Shown here: positions 12,092 to 23,469 of the stretch, one piece after another | Position numbering within the stretch: the first letter of the stretch is position 1 | Layout: each line of letters begins with the position of its first letter | Assembly (NCBI GenBank): GCA_023374025.1 | Contig: SIJG01000072.1 | Location: 518,332-582,331, forward strand | Direction: 5' to 3' | From: Heterodera schachtii | Lineage: Eukaryota; Nematoda; Chromadorea; Rhabditida; Heteroderidae | DNA length: 64,000 nucleotides | The notes under the pieces: generated by a model | Told to the model about the DNA's origin: nothing | Seen by the model: only the letters and a program-made list of their open reading frames with translations | The model's database searches: none | Made by a program: the position numbers and the translations under genes

Positions 12092-14154
12092 TCATAAGGC
12101 TCCATCTTTTCGACGACGCTTTGTCCCGCTTCTCTCCTGGCGGAGACAATGCCTAAATTAAGCGCAATTTTAATTTAATTATTAAAGCAAAAGCGTACTG
12201 GAAAATACGACACCAAACTTAGATTTTTAAAAAAATATATATATTTTAAACTTAGAGTCAGTCCAAAATGAGCATCATTACCGAAAAAAATTTGTTATAT
12301 GTGTGAAGGTGTGTTTTTTATAAGATATTAAAGGGAAAATGGGCGCAGGTTCAAATCCGTTCCACGATAGCATTATTTTTATTTATTTATTTTGTCAAAA
12401 AAATTGAAAATTTCGGGGAGCCAAGCAAAAGCTGTTTTTACCACTCACCCAATGCAATCTGCTTTAAGCGTAAAGCTGACATTGTTCAAATTGTTCGTCT
12501 TTTTGTCCTCCCATTGATGAATTGTCCCCCCAATTTGGCATCGTTTCATCACCCAATTAAAACTGGTTTTTCTACGATCGCCGCTTTCTTCTTTCTCCAA
12601 TGTCAGCTTTTCGTTGGTCTGTTCGTTCATCAATTCAAATGGCACAATTGACGTTAGCGCATAAACAGTAAATTGAATTTGATAGTTGGCCAAAGAAGTG
12701 GTGGCACGGACAAATCTCTAAACAATGAGAAATGAAAAGCAAATTGCAATCAATCCGAGAATATTTTACGAAGATGTGGCCACACACCAGGGAAAGCCAT
12801 GGAATTTCAATTTCCGAACATTTTTGCGTCGGAATTCCCCGATTTCCGACATTTTTTTCAAAAAATTAGCAATTTTTGTACAATTTCTGTTAATAAATTG
12901 CACTAAAATTTTAAAAATTTCCCGGCGGCGCCTATAGGTACCGCTAGACCCAAACATTTAATTTTCTTGAAAATTTGTTCAAATCGCGAGACTTGGGCAA
13001 TTTTTTGGACGAACCTATTCAAAGAAACCGTATTAAAAATTACAAAATTTTTAACTATTGCGCCTATTGGCACCACCGGACATAAAAATATTTTGATGAA
13101 AATCATTGAATAATTTTTTCAAGCAAATCAAAAAAATCACCTTTTACTTGATTAAGAATATTAAAATTTAGCCTATTAAAATATTTGTTAAAACTTTTAT
13201 ATTTTAAAAAATTTACGATTTCCGACTTTTTTGGGTCTTAATTCCGATTTCCGAAAAAGTTTTGGGCCCCGGAATTTCGTTCCCAAAAATTTTTGGGGCT
13301 TCGGAATGCCATCTCTGCCACACGCACCTCCTTGAAAATGTTGACCCATTCCATGGTTATTTTTGCTTCAACACAGCAAAACAATCGCTTCGGTTGGCCA
13401 TCTTTTGTCGGAATGTGCAACCATTCGTTCAACACTTCCATAGCAATTGCATTTGGCTCTTTAAAATCATCGGGCCCCAGCCAACCATAATTGACTTCAT
13501 TAATTTTGAGATCGGAGAGAATTGTCGGCGAAACACGGATCAAATCGCGGAGATGATCAGAATAGTGAAGGCACAAGTGCCGAATGTTTGGCGCAAAAAT
13601 GGGCAGAATTTCATGGACCAAAGCATTCCAAATTGTCTGCTGGACAAAGCGCTCGTTGTTGTGACTCACATTCAAGCGCAAATTGGTGTTAATTTTGTCC
13701 AAAATTTGTTTATTGGCACGGAGAAATGTGATGACGGAGTGATCGATGTAGCTGAAAGGGGGATGCTTTTATGAGTTAATCAATGCTTACATTTAAACTA
13801 CTTGATTTGAAGGTCATTTAAAGCGAATTTTGTTGGGCAGCGGACGGTCGGGCAATGGAAAAGCCATTGAATTGGCAAAGTTGGAAAACACAGACACTTT
13901 TGGCACTTTTGCGACAATGTCCTTGCAAATTGTGATTGGTCTCCAAATTGTCAATTCGCTTTTGCCATCGAAATGTTTGTCCACTAAAATGTTGAAACGT
14001 GGCGAAATCAGTGCCAATTTGAGGCCGAGTTGAGGACGATCAAAAAACGGGAACATGTCCAACCAAATATCCGCACAAATCCAACTGAAATGCAGGAAAA
14101 ACAGTTTAGTTAAATGAAATTTGTAATTTTTTAAACTCATTACCATCGGTTCAT
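12092..14154 (-). pseudogene. F-box-like gene, micro-exon type, single frameshift (gene C)
   Basis: Minus-strand exons: 14154-14144 (11 nt, MNR..), 14084-13802, 13751-13328, 12717-12449, 12152-12092. Exon 2 has WICADIWLDMFPFFDRPQLG and ends in IRFK, where one extra base (near 13819) creates TTTAAATGA. Exon 3 has a conserved YIDHSVITFLRAN start and EILPIFAPNIRHL. Exon 4 has FELMNEQTNEKLTL and VMKRCQI. The tail exon lacks one base relative to gene A. Intron 3 (610 nt) contains the GGCGG palindromic repeat. One or two single-base lesions in otherwise conserved exons suggest a young pseudogene or sequencing errors. Confidence 0.58.
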
Positions 14155-14384
14155 TTTGCGGCATTTGGCACAATTTGCCGATCCGCATTGCATTTTTTGA
14201 AAATTTCAAAGGACAAAATGACAAATATTTTCTTAGGTAATTTAAATTTTAAATTTACAATTAATTCTATTAAATTAACGGCATTTTACTGCAAATTACG
14301 TTCAAAATTTGTGGAGAATTTGCAGCCTCAAAAAATAATGTAAACAGTAACATAATTTTAATGTTCTTAGAAATTTTACCAGGA

Positions 14385-15167
14385 AAATATTAATCATAGG
14401 GCCCAGACTCAAAAACACACAAAAACACTTTTATAGGTTTTCTTATGCGCTGAAAACGATTAAGCAATCAAAAATTTTGGCGCGCTTCAACTTTAAACCG
14501 GTTTTTGAACCGGTTCAAAATTCGAAAAAAAGGGGCTCTCCTAACTTTTTAAAGGACCAAACCCATACAAATTTCATATCATTCGAAAGCTCTTGACGAG
14601 CTTAGTCTAAAATTCAGGGAATGAAGTTGAACGGGCGCCATCTGACAATGATAGGTTTTTGAACCGGTTCAAAATCAATGAAAATTTGGCGCAACTACAA
14701 TTTAAAAGAATTTTTTTTTTTTGCTTATTGCGCTAAAAAACCGCCGCACACTCGACTACGGCGGCCAGTAGGTGGGGCGAGACTACGGGCTACGGAAGAA
14801 GTCCGCGCGTGACCCGCAGGCGGTTGACTGATTGGCGGGGGCCCTTCGGGCCCCCGCAGTCAACCGCCTGTGGCGCTCGTCAGACTGCTTCCTCCGCCCT
14901 CCGTCTCGCCCCACTACTTGCTCCGTCTTCGCATGCTCCCTTTTGCGAAAGTTAGATTATCTTCGATTATCCATTTTTTCTTTGTACTGAAATGTCCGTA
15001 AAAAATACCCAATTTTCTTAGTTTTTCGAATTTTGAACCGGTTCAAAAACCGGTTTAAAGTTGAAGCGCGCCAAAATTTTTGATTGCTTAATCATTTTCA
15101 GCACAAAAGAAAACCTATAAAAGTGGTTTTGTGTGTTTTTGAGTCTGGGCCCTATGATTAATATTTA
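14385..15167. mobile_element. Long-TIR non-autonomous element with GC-rich hairpin core
   Basis: Arms of about 140 bp (14385-14525 and 15027-15167) are near-perfect inverted repeats carrying AATATTAATCATAGGGCCC, GGCGCGCTTCAA and AACCGGTTTTTGAACCGGTT. The core (14755-14950) is GC-rich, with a CAGGCGGTTGACT...AGTCAACCGCCTG hairpin around GGGGGCCCTTCGGGCCCCC. No transposase frame is visible. A third arm-like copy lies at 15779-15992. Confidence 0.7.
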
Positions 15168-16158
15168 CCATTTTACCACCGACCTCTGTCCGGCTATTCA
15201 TTTTTTGAGGTTTTTAATTAAGTTAAATTTTTTGGAATTTTCAAAAATCCAGCAATACCGCACTGGATCACAAGAATTTCAAATGCGTAATTCGCGGGAT
15301 TAATTCCGCTGCCGCAAAAATTTTGAGTTCCAATCCCGCAGCGGGATCCGCAAATTTGAAATTAAAAGTACCCATTTTTCCACGATTTTTTGAAACATAA
15401 TGAATTTTTTTTTTTTTGCAATTTTTGTAAGATAATAGAAGGCACATAAAAATATTGAATGATAAAAAGTGGAAAGAAGAGGAATGAAAGTGCATTTCGA
15501 CGATTTGAGGCGTTTATCGGCAAAAAAATAATAACTTACAATTAGCCTGGGGCAAAGGAAAAGCACAAATTGTGGAACAATTGGGTGTAATCGCTTGAAT
15601 TTGGATGGATGATGATGATGATGGACAGTCGAATCGGCAAAATTTAATAAATACAAAGTGAATGAGAAAAAACGTTGGCATTTGCTACCGGCAACAAAAA
15701 AAAAAAGATAATTTCAAAAAGGGTTAGAATTTTCAAAGCAAGTTTCAAAATTTTTTCGTCAAAAAAACCAATTTTCGGAAAATATTAATCATAGGGACCA
15801 GAGTCAAAAAACATACAAAACAACCACTTTTGTACGTTTTCTTATGCGATGAAAACGATTAAGCAATCAAAGATTTCTATGCGTTTCAACATTAAACCGG
15901 TTTTTGAACCGGTTCAAAATGCGGAAAAATGAACAAAACAGGGCTCTCCTAACTTTTAAAAGGGTCAAACCCGGGCAAATTTGGTATCATTCAATGGCGA
16001 ATTTAATCATTTTTTTTAAACTGTTAGCCAAAATTAAATTCCAATTTTTAATACTCATAATTAGCCTTAAATTTGACAGTTCAAATAGCAACAAAATATC
16101 ATCAATTAACACAATTCATCAATAGCCTTTTCTTTTGATCAGGATATTGCTCAAATGA
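15168..16158. other. Repeat-rich intergenic stretch
   Basis: It contains GATGATGATGATGG microsatellite at about 15605-15625 and an inverted diverged piece of the 318-690 repeat (15540-15700). At 15779-15992 is a single arm of the preceding long-TIR element (ATTAATCATAGGGACCAGAG, AACCGGTTTTTGAACCGGTT). The last 150 bp resemble the 3' flank of F-box-like copies. No gene. Confidence 0.5.
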
Positions 16159-17758
16159 TCACTTTTCCTTCTTCCGCTGATCACTTGGCCCAGGAGTCGA
16201 GAACACTTTTTCATCGCTTTGATCTGTTGGTGGAGACAGCGGCCTAAATTAGTCAAAATTTGAATTGGATGAGAACAATTTTTGTGAAAGTTGAGCCCTA
16301 AATTTGAAGAAAGAAACTCGAATCAGAGGACCAGGGTTTCCGAGATGGACCAAAACGGGAGAGACAAGACAAGGACTTAAGTCCCGTTTTAATAGAAACC
16401 CCTGCCGGGTCTGCCACTAAGATTCTGAGAAAGTACTGTACAGGGGATACTGTCAAGATGGACCAGAACGGGAGAGACAAGACAACTACTTGTCCTGTTA
16501 TAATAGGAACCCCTGCTGGGCATGGTAAGATTCTGAGAAAGTACTATACAGGGGATACTGTCCTTTTGTCCGTCTGTGCTTTATACAAAAATAAGGCCTC
16601 CTTTTCCTCACCCAATGGCACCACAAAGACAGAAGAAGAATCCGTTAAAATGGTCCAAATTCTGCTGTGTCTGAACCGCCGCCGTCTCCCCAATAATTGG
16701 GCATCGCTTCAACAGCCAATCCTTGAATTCGCCAAAGTCATTTTCATCCTTCATCAATGTCAGCTTCTCATTAGTCCGTTCGTTCACCAATTCAAATTGT
16801 CCACTTGGCATTGTGTTCGAAAGAAAATTAAATTGAATTGTGTAACTGACAGAAGTGGTGGCACGGAGAAAGGCCTAAACAAAAAATTGGTGGAACAAAA
16901 AAGTAAAGAAATTATGGCGGTCGGATCACCTCTTTGAAGTTGTTGAGCCATTCGAGATTTGGTGGAACCGACGGGTCATAGTAACGCAATCGCTTCGGTT
17001 GGCCATCTTTTGCCGGAGTGTGCAACCATTTGGCCAACACTTGGCGAGCAATTGCATTCGTCTCATCATCAGCAATTGAATTGGGGTACAGAAGAATGGA
17101 AATGATTGAATTCAATTGATTGAGATCGGTGAGAATTGTGGGCGAAATGCGACGACGCAAATTGTCCAAATGATGACCATCACTGACAACGAAATCGCGA
17201 ATGTTTGGCGCAAAAATGGGCCAAATTTGGCGGGCAAAAACATCCCAAATTGGCTGAACATCTTCGCCTTCGGATGACCCCACATTCAACTCAATTCCGG
17301 TGCCCATTCTGTCCCAAATGTGCTTGTTGGAACGGAGAAATTTGATCACGGAATGGTCAATGTAACTAAAGAAATATAAAACATGCTTTAACATATATTA
17401 ATGCTTCAAATTACTGAATCTGAATGTGTTTAAAGCGGATTTTGTTGGGCAGCGGACGGTCAGGCAATGGAAAAGGAAAATCCACCAATTTGTCATCAAT
17501 CCACTCAGACACTTTCGCTTCTGGTCCAATGTCTTTGCTAATTTGGATATGGCTCAAAATTGGCAATTCGCTTTTGCCATCAAAATGTTTGTCCACCAAA
17601 GCGTCGAAACGGTAAGAAAGCAATGCCAAATTGAGGCCGAGTTTGGGACGATCAAAAGATGGGAGAATGTCCATCCAAACATCATTACAAATCCAACTAA
17701 AAAAATAGGGAAAATGAAAAATTAATATTAATTTTCAAAAATCTTACCGTCTGTTCAT
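16159..17758 (-). CDS. F-box-like family protein, micro-exon type, apparently intact (gene D)
   Basis: Minus-strand exons: 17758-17748 (11 nt, MNRR), 17696-17415, 17365-16930, 16874-16612, 16243-16159. They join in frame to 358 aa. Exon 2: WICNDVWMDILPSFDRPKLG. Exon 3: YIDHSVIKFLRSNKHIWDRM, ARQIWPIFAPNIRDF, AKWLHTPAKDGQPKRL. Exon 4: AFLRATTSVSYTIQFNF, FELVNERTNEKLTL, LLKRCPI. The tail exon (PLSPPTDQSDEK...) ends in a basic stretch. The gene is divergent from the broken copy at 18007 across a 248-bp shared promoter. Intron 4 (368 nt) holds a two-unit tandem repeat. The function is inferred only from the F-box-like first segment and the family. Confidence 0.72.
16343..16562. repeat. Two-unit imperfect tandem repeat in intron 4 of gene D
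   Basis: Two copies of about 110 bp, each running from GATGGACCA.AACGGGAGAG through CCCCTGC.GGG to AGTACT.TACAGGGGATACTG. They are the most GC-rich part of the intron and unlike any other intron here. The origin is unknown. Confidence 0.6.
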
Positions 17759-18006
17759 TTTTTGCTGCAATTAGCACACTTTTCCCTTTTTCCAATTGGT
17801 TTTTGTGTCACAAAGGGCAAAAAATAGGCGACCTTTCAATCAAAAATTATTATAATTTTTTTTTCCACTTTTTCGTGACTATAAAAATGTTTGCTTTTTT
17901 CGAATTGCCTCTCATTATATTAAAAATAAAACATTTCCAACGCAATTCTTCTGCCCTTTGTGTGACATCATTCGAAACACGAAAAATTGTGCTAATTGCC
18001 ACAAAA
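17759..18006. promoter_or_regulatory. Shared divergent promoter of genes D (-) and E (+)
   Basis: A 248-bp interval separates two start codons that point away from each other. Toward E it has GACTATAAAAATGTTTG (TATA-like, about 17878) and GCCCTTTGTGTGACATCATT (about 17953-17974). Toward D it has the inverse TGTGTCACAAAGGGC (about 17805-17820). The same GCCCTTTGTGTGACA core lies upstream of the genes at 25098 (-) and 30026 (+). Part of that motif also aligns with coding sequence of the long exon-1 gene type, so conservation may be residual. Confidence 0.45.
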
Positions 18007-19302
18007 ATGGACGGACGGTAAGGCATTTTAAAAGTTACAAATTGATTTCAGGCACTTCTTTCGCCCCGCTTCAATTTGCTGGTGGACAAACATTTCGATG
18101 TCAAAAGAGAATTGACAATTTGGCGACCAATCATGATTGGCAAGGACAGTGGGCAATCATGGTGTTTACTGGTCCCGTTTTAATTTTCTAGGCTATTTTA
18201 AGATGCTGAGCACGAATCCGGCCTAAAGTGTCCGAATCCGGGGTTCAGAATTGGTCATAAATAAGGCCGGATTCATGCTAATTGTAAGCACCTTGAACTA
18301 ATGCTAGACTATTGTTTCCAAGATTTTCAAAAAAAAAAAAAAAACGCGACCAGTAAACTCCATGATTTCCAGAATACAGCAGCGCCGAAATTATCTGTTT
18401 TTATCGATGGTATCAATTCTGTGCCATTTCCATTGCCCGACCATTCGCTGCCCAATAAAATCCGCTTTAAACACCTTCATATTTGGTAATTCAAAAGCAT
18501 ATATGGAAATAAAAGCATCATTCCCTTTTCAGGTACATTGACCATTCCGTGATCGCTTTTCTCCGTGCCAACAAGCAAATTTGGGACAAAGGCACCAATT
18601 TGGGACTTGAACATTTACAACGATGGCCTCCTTTTGGACAGTTTGCGTCGTCTCATTTCGCCGACAATTCTCACTGATCTCAACATTAATTCAATCAGTT
18701 CCTGTTATTTGTTGCCCGATGCGACTGATGAATTTGATGGGCCAAATGCAATTCCAACTGCTGGCCAAATGTTGTCAAAATGGTTGCACACACCGAGAAA
18801 AGATGGCCAACCGAAGCGATTGCGTTGCCTTTTGAAACCACCAAATATCGCATTGGCCAACATCAACAATTTGAAAACGGTGTGGCCATGTTTTCGTAAA
18901 ACAACTGATTTTGATTGCATTTACTGTCCGTTTTTCCCATGTTAGAGATTTCTCAATGCCACCACTTCCGTCCAATACAAAATTCTAATTATTGTTAATC
19001 GACCGTCAACGCAAATTTTGCCATTTGAATTAGCGAACGAACGGACCATGGAGAAGCTGACACTGATCAAAGCAAGCGAAAATCGTCATGAGGAAAGATG
19101 GATTATGAAACGGTGCCAAAATGGGGAGACGGCTAAATGGGAATTCGGAAATTTTGACGATTTGAACACTGTCGCCTTTATGTTTTACCCTGCCAAGGAA
19201 TGCATTGGGTGAGCAACAAAAAATCATTTTATTCTGTTTAAAAAATTGTGCCGAATTTTTAGGCCTTTGTCTCCACGGCGAAAATGGTGTCCAATTATGT
19301 GA
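18007..19302 (+). pseudogene. F-box-like pseudogene with internal deletions and inserted element (gene E)
   Basis: The micro-exon 18007-18017 (MDGR) is intact. Exon 2 has lost its first ~80 bp, so the acceptor now abuts GCACTTCTTTCGCC (18052) and the frame is lost. An inverted-repeat element (18149-18379) interrupts the exon and would be spliced, with the exon resuming at 18380 (APKLSVFIDGINSVPFPLP). Exon 3 (18533-18879) has a deletion removing the IWPIFAPNIR segment and shifting frame. Exon 4 is 18946-19208 (FELANERTMEKLTL...CIG). The tail is 19263-19302. Clearly non-functional as an F-box-like protein. Confidence 0.65.
18149..18379. mobile_element. Inverted-repeat element acting as an intron in F-box-like exon 2
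   Basis: The insert begins GTGGGCAATCATGG.GTTTACTGGTCCCG and ends with the inverse (GACCAGTAAACTCCATGATTTCC). Internal GGCCGGATTCATGCT / AGCACGAATCCGGCC arms also pair. The left end supplies a GT donor right after AAGGACA; an ACAG acceptor lies a few bases past the right end. Splicing there gives KDTAPKLSV, which lines up with uninterrupted paralogues. Related copies: 24608-24852, 30260-30477, 33149-33366. Confidence 0.65.
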
Positions 19303-20061
19303 AAGTGATTATTTATGCATTTGAGAAATGGTCGATTATTTTGGATTATAATGATGAATAGGAGTGACATGATCATTTTTAATATTCTTTTTAATGTTCG
19401 TTTTTATTATCTTCGTTTAAATATATTTTATCTCGTCTCGACGCATCCCTTGGATATGTTATCAATATATTTAGTTTCTAAAGCTTTTTTAAATTTAATT
19501 TGATTTTTTTTTCAAAAATTCCTTTAAAATGCGAAATTAATCCCTCGGGATCCCGTCCCGCAAAAAATTCACTTCCAATTCCGCAGCGGGATCCGCGGTA
19601 CTAATGTCGTTTACAGACCATAAAAAAATAGTTTTTATAAATCATACATTTATTAGGATCCGCAAATCGTTGAATGTAATTTGCTAACAGATTTTGTGAA
19701 AAAATGCCCCGATTACTTCTCGGCATCTCATAAAATAAACAAAGAACATTTAGACAAAGTGACACCTTTTGGACAAATGGCAATATTGATCAAAAAAAAA
19801 GCCACTATTCGTTCCGGGAAGATGAATTCGGTTAAATCAATTTTCCTGATTAAAGAGATTGTAATACAATTCAATGTTTTTTAAATTTATATTTTTAAAT
19901 TTAAGCAAAATTTTAAGTCAGAAATTCTTAGTTTATGGGCTCTCGACGGTTAAATAAATATTTTCGTTTAATTATCAACAATAATGAGCAAAGAAGAGCA
20001 ACAAAATTATGTATCAGATCAATTTGTCCATTCAATAAGATCCAAATCCGCCGATCATTTC
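19303..20061. repeat. Intergenic stretch holding a segmental duplicate (19650-20110 vs 25600-26150)
   Basis: From GAACATTTAGACAAA through CACTATTCGT..CGGGAAGATGAATTC, AACAATAATGAGCAAAGAAGAGC and ATCCAAATCCGCCGATCATTTC, the order matches 25600-26150 with indels. The duplicate includes the tail exon of gene F (20062-20107) and its relic near 26115-26135. No gene lies between 19303 and 20061. Confidence 0.6.
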
Positions 20062-21610
20062 TCAATTATTTTTCACTTCCGAACATTTCGACGGTTGAGA
20101 GAATGGCCTAAATTAAGTGCAAAATTTGAATTTGATCAAAACACATTGGAAAAAGTTCAAGTCGAAATTCAAATGAAAAAACCTCGAATTTTTTATTCGA
20201 ATTGGATTAGTATTTTTCAGTGTCTGTTTTTTACGAAGGATCGAAATAAAATGTCCAACAAATCTTTATCCGAGTAAATTTATATTCCATTTCTCACCCA
20301 ATGCATTTTTTGTCACCACACAAATTGATGCTGACAGTGCTCAATTCGTTCAAATGTTCGTCCTCCCAATTAATTGCCGTCGTCGTCTCCCCAATTTGGC
20401 ATCGCTTCATCTCCCATTGGTTGTTGTCCCATGCATTTTTGCTTGCTTTTCTCATCAATGTCAGCTTTTCCTCGATGCTTTCGTTCACCAATTCAAATGG
20501 CTTAATTTCCGTTGGATTATAAGGGCCAAGTTGAATTTTGAAGCTGGCCGAAGAAGTGGTGGTGGCACGGAGAAATGCCTAAACAATGGGAAACGGACGA
20601 ACGTAAAATGGCAATAAAAAGTGGTCTCGGTGGTCACACCTTACTGAAATTGTCGACCCAATTAATATGACCCGGGATGAAACGCAGTCGCTTCGGTTGG
20701 CCATTTGCTGTCGGAGTGTGCAACCATTTGGACAGCGCTTGGCCAGCAGTTGCAGCTGGATGTGGCCGATTCTCATCAATTGGCACATATGGAGACAGAA
20801 TTCCGGAATCAATTGAATTCAACGCGTTAAGATCACAGAGAATTGTGGGCGAAGTTCGGCGACACAAATTGTTCAAATAAGTGCCAGTGGGAAAGGCCAA
20901 GCGGCGAATGTTTGGCGCAAAAATTGGCCAAATTTCACGAACAAAATTATCCCAAAGTTGCGGCTCAATGCCTCTGTATGAATACGCATACAAATGCATG
21001 TTGGTGTCATTTCCATCAAACAGTTGCTTAAGAAATGCGATGATGGAATCGTCGATATACCTGAAAAGTGGGGACAAATAAATTGCTTTTCGGTGCATAT
21101 AAATGTGTTTGAATTTACGAAATGCTAAAGTGTTTAAAGCGGATATTGTTGCGCAGCGGATGGTCGGGCAATGGAAACGGCACATATTTGCCATCAATAC
21201 CCACAGATACATTTGGTTTGAGTCCAACGCCCTTGTGAATATAGACACAACGCCAAATTGTTAATTTGTTTTTGCCATCGAAATATTTGTCCACCAAAAC
21301 ATCGAAACGAGGTGAAAGAAGTGCCAATTTGAGGCCGAGTTGAGGACGGTCGAAAAAAGGGAAAACGTCCCATCCAAAAATCCGGGAAAAAAAGAGAAAA
21401 TTCTTAATTTAAACCTTAAAAATTCTCACATTTTCCTCAAAATTCGTTTCATTTTCTTTTGCCACGCGAACACTTCGCCGCTTTCCAAATGATGTCACAA
21501 ATGAACCCATCAATTGATGTTCGTGAATGTTCACCAATTGCGGTAGAAGAAATGAGTTGGTGGTCATCGGCGGAGGAAAACTTTTTCTTTTTTGTGACGG
21601 GCGATGCCAT
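20062..21610 (-). pseudogene. F-box-like gene, long exon-1 type, damaged 5' end (gene F)
   Basis: Minus-strand exon 1 opens at 21610 with MASPVTKKKKFSSAD but lacks one base before the KMKR..LRKM end (21452-21430). The 5' part of exon 2 is eroded: only DVFPFFDRPQLGLK onward (about 21370-21119) survives, with no AG acceptor in place. Exon 3 (21060-20640) is intact, with YIDDSIIAFLKQ, VREIWPIFAPNIRRL and SKWLHTPTANGQPKRL. Exon 4 (20578-20298) and the tail (20107-20062) are intact. The lost acceptor and exon-1 frameshift make normal expression unlikely. The gene is divergent from gene G. Confidence 0.58.
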
Positions 21611-21826
21611 TGAAAAAAAGTGATTTTCTAAATGGTAAAATCAAGAGCAAAGAAGAATTTAGGAAATTTTGTCCCCTCTTTTTTCAACCAATTTTCGGGA
21701 CTATAAAAATGTTTGTTTTTTCAATTTGCCTCTCATTATTTATAAAAAAAATTTAAACACAAAATTACCTATTCTGATCTTTAATCAGTCGAAAAACAGC
21801 AGCAAATTGTGCCAATTGACACAAAA
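21611..21826. promoter_or_regulatory. Divergent promoter of genes F (-) and G (+)
   Basis: The intervening 216 bp contain CGGGACTATAAAAATGTTTG about 120 bp upstream of gene G. This is nearly identical to the TATA-like segment before gene E. The GCCCTTTGTGTGACA motif is not seen here. Confidence 0.4.
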
Positions 21827-22963
21827 ATGAACCGACGGTAATAAAAAAAAAATTACAAATTTTTCATTATTCAAATTCATTTTCCTCGCATTTCAGTTGG
21901 ATTTGCAACGACGTTTGGATGGACATTCTCCCATCGTTTGACCGTCCTCAACTCGGCCTCAAAATGGCACTTCTTTCGCCTCGTTTTGATGCGTTGGTGG
22001 ACGCGCATTTCAATGGCAAAAGCGAATTTCCAATTTGGAGACCAATCAAAATTTGCAAAGACTCTGTTGCAGCAGTGCCGAAATTAACCGTGATTATCGA
22101 CGAAGACAATTCAGTGGCATTTCCATTGCCCGATTATTCGTTGCCGAACAAAATTCGCTTTAAGGATCTTTCGATTCAGTAATATGCAAACATAAATAAA
22201 AAGGAATTTACATGTCATCATTTTAAGGTACATCGATCATTTCGTAATCGCTTTTCTTCGTGCCAATCAACAAATTTTTGACAAATGGAACGACACCAAT
22301 TTGACTTTGTGGATTTGTTTTCAATATATCGTTGATGATCAGCCGATTTGGGATGTTTTTGCACGTGAAATTTGGCCCATTTTTGCGCCAAACATTCGCC
22401 ATTTTCACTTTGCTGATGGTGATCATTTGGACAATTTGCGTCGCCGCATTTCGCCCACAATTCTCGCCGATCTCAACATTAATTCCATCTTTTGTCGTAA
22501 TCTGTTCCCCGATTCAATTGCTGATGATGGGCCAAATGCAACTGCTGGCCAAGCATTGTCCAAATGGTTGCACACTCCGCGAAAAGATGGCCAACCGAAG
22601 CAATTGACTTGCATGTTAGTTACTGCTGGTGATGTCAACAAGTTCAAGGAGGTGTGGCCACACATTTTCGCATTTGAGCTGGTGAACGGTCGAACCAACG
22701 AAAAGCTGACATTGATCAAACCAAACGAAGATGAATGGGACGACCTATGGATAATGAAACGGTGCCAAAATGGGGAGACGACGGCGGCGGTTCAATGGGA
22801 ATACGACTTAAATTCGAGCAATTTGAACAATGTACACATTGGGCTCTACGATGTCAATATTTGCCTTGGGTGAGCGACAAAAAAAACATTTTAATTTGTC
22901 AAAAAAAATTCAAATTTCGCTTAATTTAGGCCTTTTTCTCCGCCAGCAGAACAACAACAGTGA
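21827..22963 (+). CDS. F-box-like family protein with fused exons 3 and 4 (gene G)
   Basis: Exons: 21827-21837 (11 nt, MNRR), 21897-22178, 22228-22869, 22930-22963. They join in frame to 322 aa. Exon 2: WICNDVWMDILPSFDRPQLG...KDSVAAVPKLTVIID, with no element in the position where four paralogues carry one. Exon 3 runs YIDHFVIAFLRANQQIF, AREIWPIFAPNIRHF, SKWLHTPRKDGQPKQL and then directly through KEVWPHIFAFELVNGRTNEK. Compared with other copies, the intron 3 body plus about 25 codons of exon 4 (AFLRATTS...) are missing. The old donor sequence is now read as codons for VWPHIF. The protein stays open to a PLSPPAEQQQ-like tail (PFSPPAEQQQ). This is a clear in-frame intron-loss deletion. Confidence 0.7.
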
Positions 22964-23469
22964 TCAATGATCAATCAGCAGAGGAAATGAATAATTAATT
23001 AAATGAGAAATGAGCGGTCATAATTCAGCAGTGATAATTATGTATTTTATGGAGAATTCGCGTAAATTGTGGTAAATGTTAATAAATTTGAGATGTTAAA
23101 AACGGCAAAATATGCGAAAAATAGTTTGAAATTTTTTTCAAAAACTTTAAAATCATATATAAACAACTGGAAAACTCTGAATTTTGAAAATTTTCAAAAT
23201 AAATAAACGTTCAAATATTTTGAGGTTAAATTAAAGCTTTAAAATTTGGTGCGTGCGATTTTATTAATTTTAGAGACTTAGTGAGTTCGAAAAGCTTTTT
23301 AAAATATAAGCATAATTAAAATATTCATAGAAATTTTTAAAAAATAAAATTCAATAAATATTTGTATATTCGAACGAAAGAATGAATCAACAAAAGTATT
23401 TCTGAGAGAAAATGAGAGCATCAAATCAAATTCCAATTGGTGAGATTGAAGACCATTTCACAAACATAA
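22964..23469. other. Short intergenic gap between convergent genes G and H
   Basis: AT-rich, about 500 bp, without family exons. TATTTCTGAGAGAAAATGAG near 23398 resembles a block near 28165 in the tandem unit. Nothing else is recognised. Confidence 0.5.

Noticed and set aside
12340..12365. GGTTCAAATCCGTTCC as a tRNA T arm
   Set aside because: The flanking stems do not pair and no A box is found upstream at the right distance.
13262..13774. 170-residue + strand frame
   Set aside because: Antisense shadow of exon 3 of gene C.
16458..16937. 159-residue + strand frame
   Set aside because: Antisense to the intron repeat and exon 4 of gene D; no homology.
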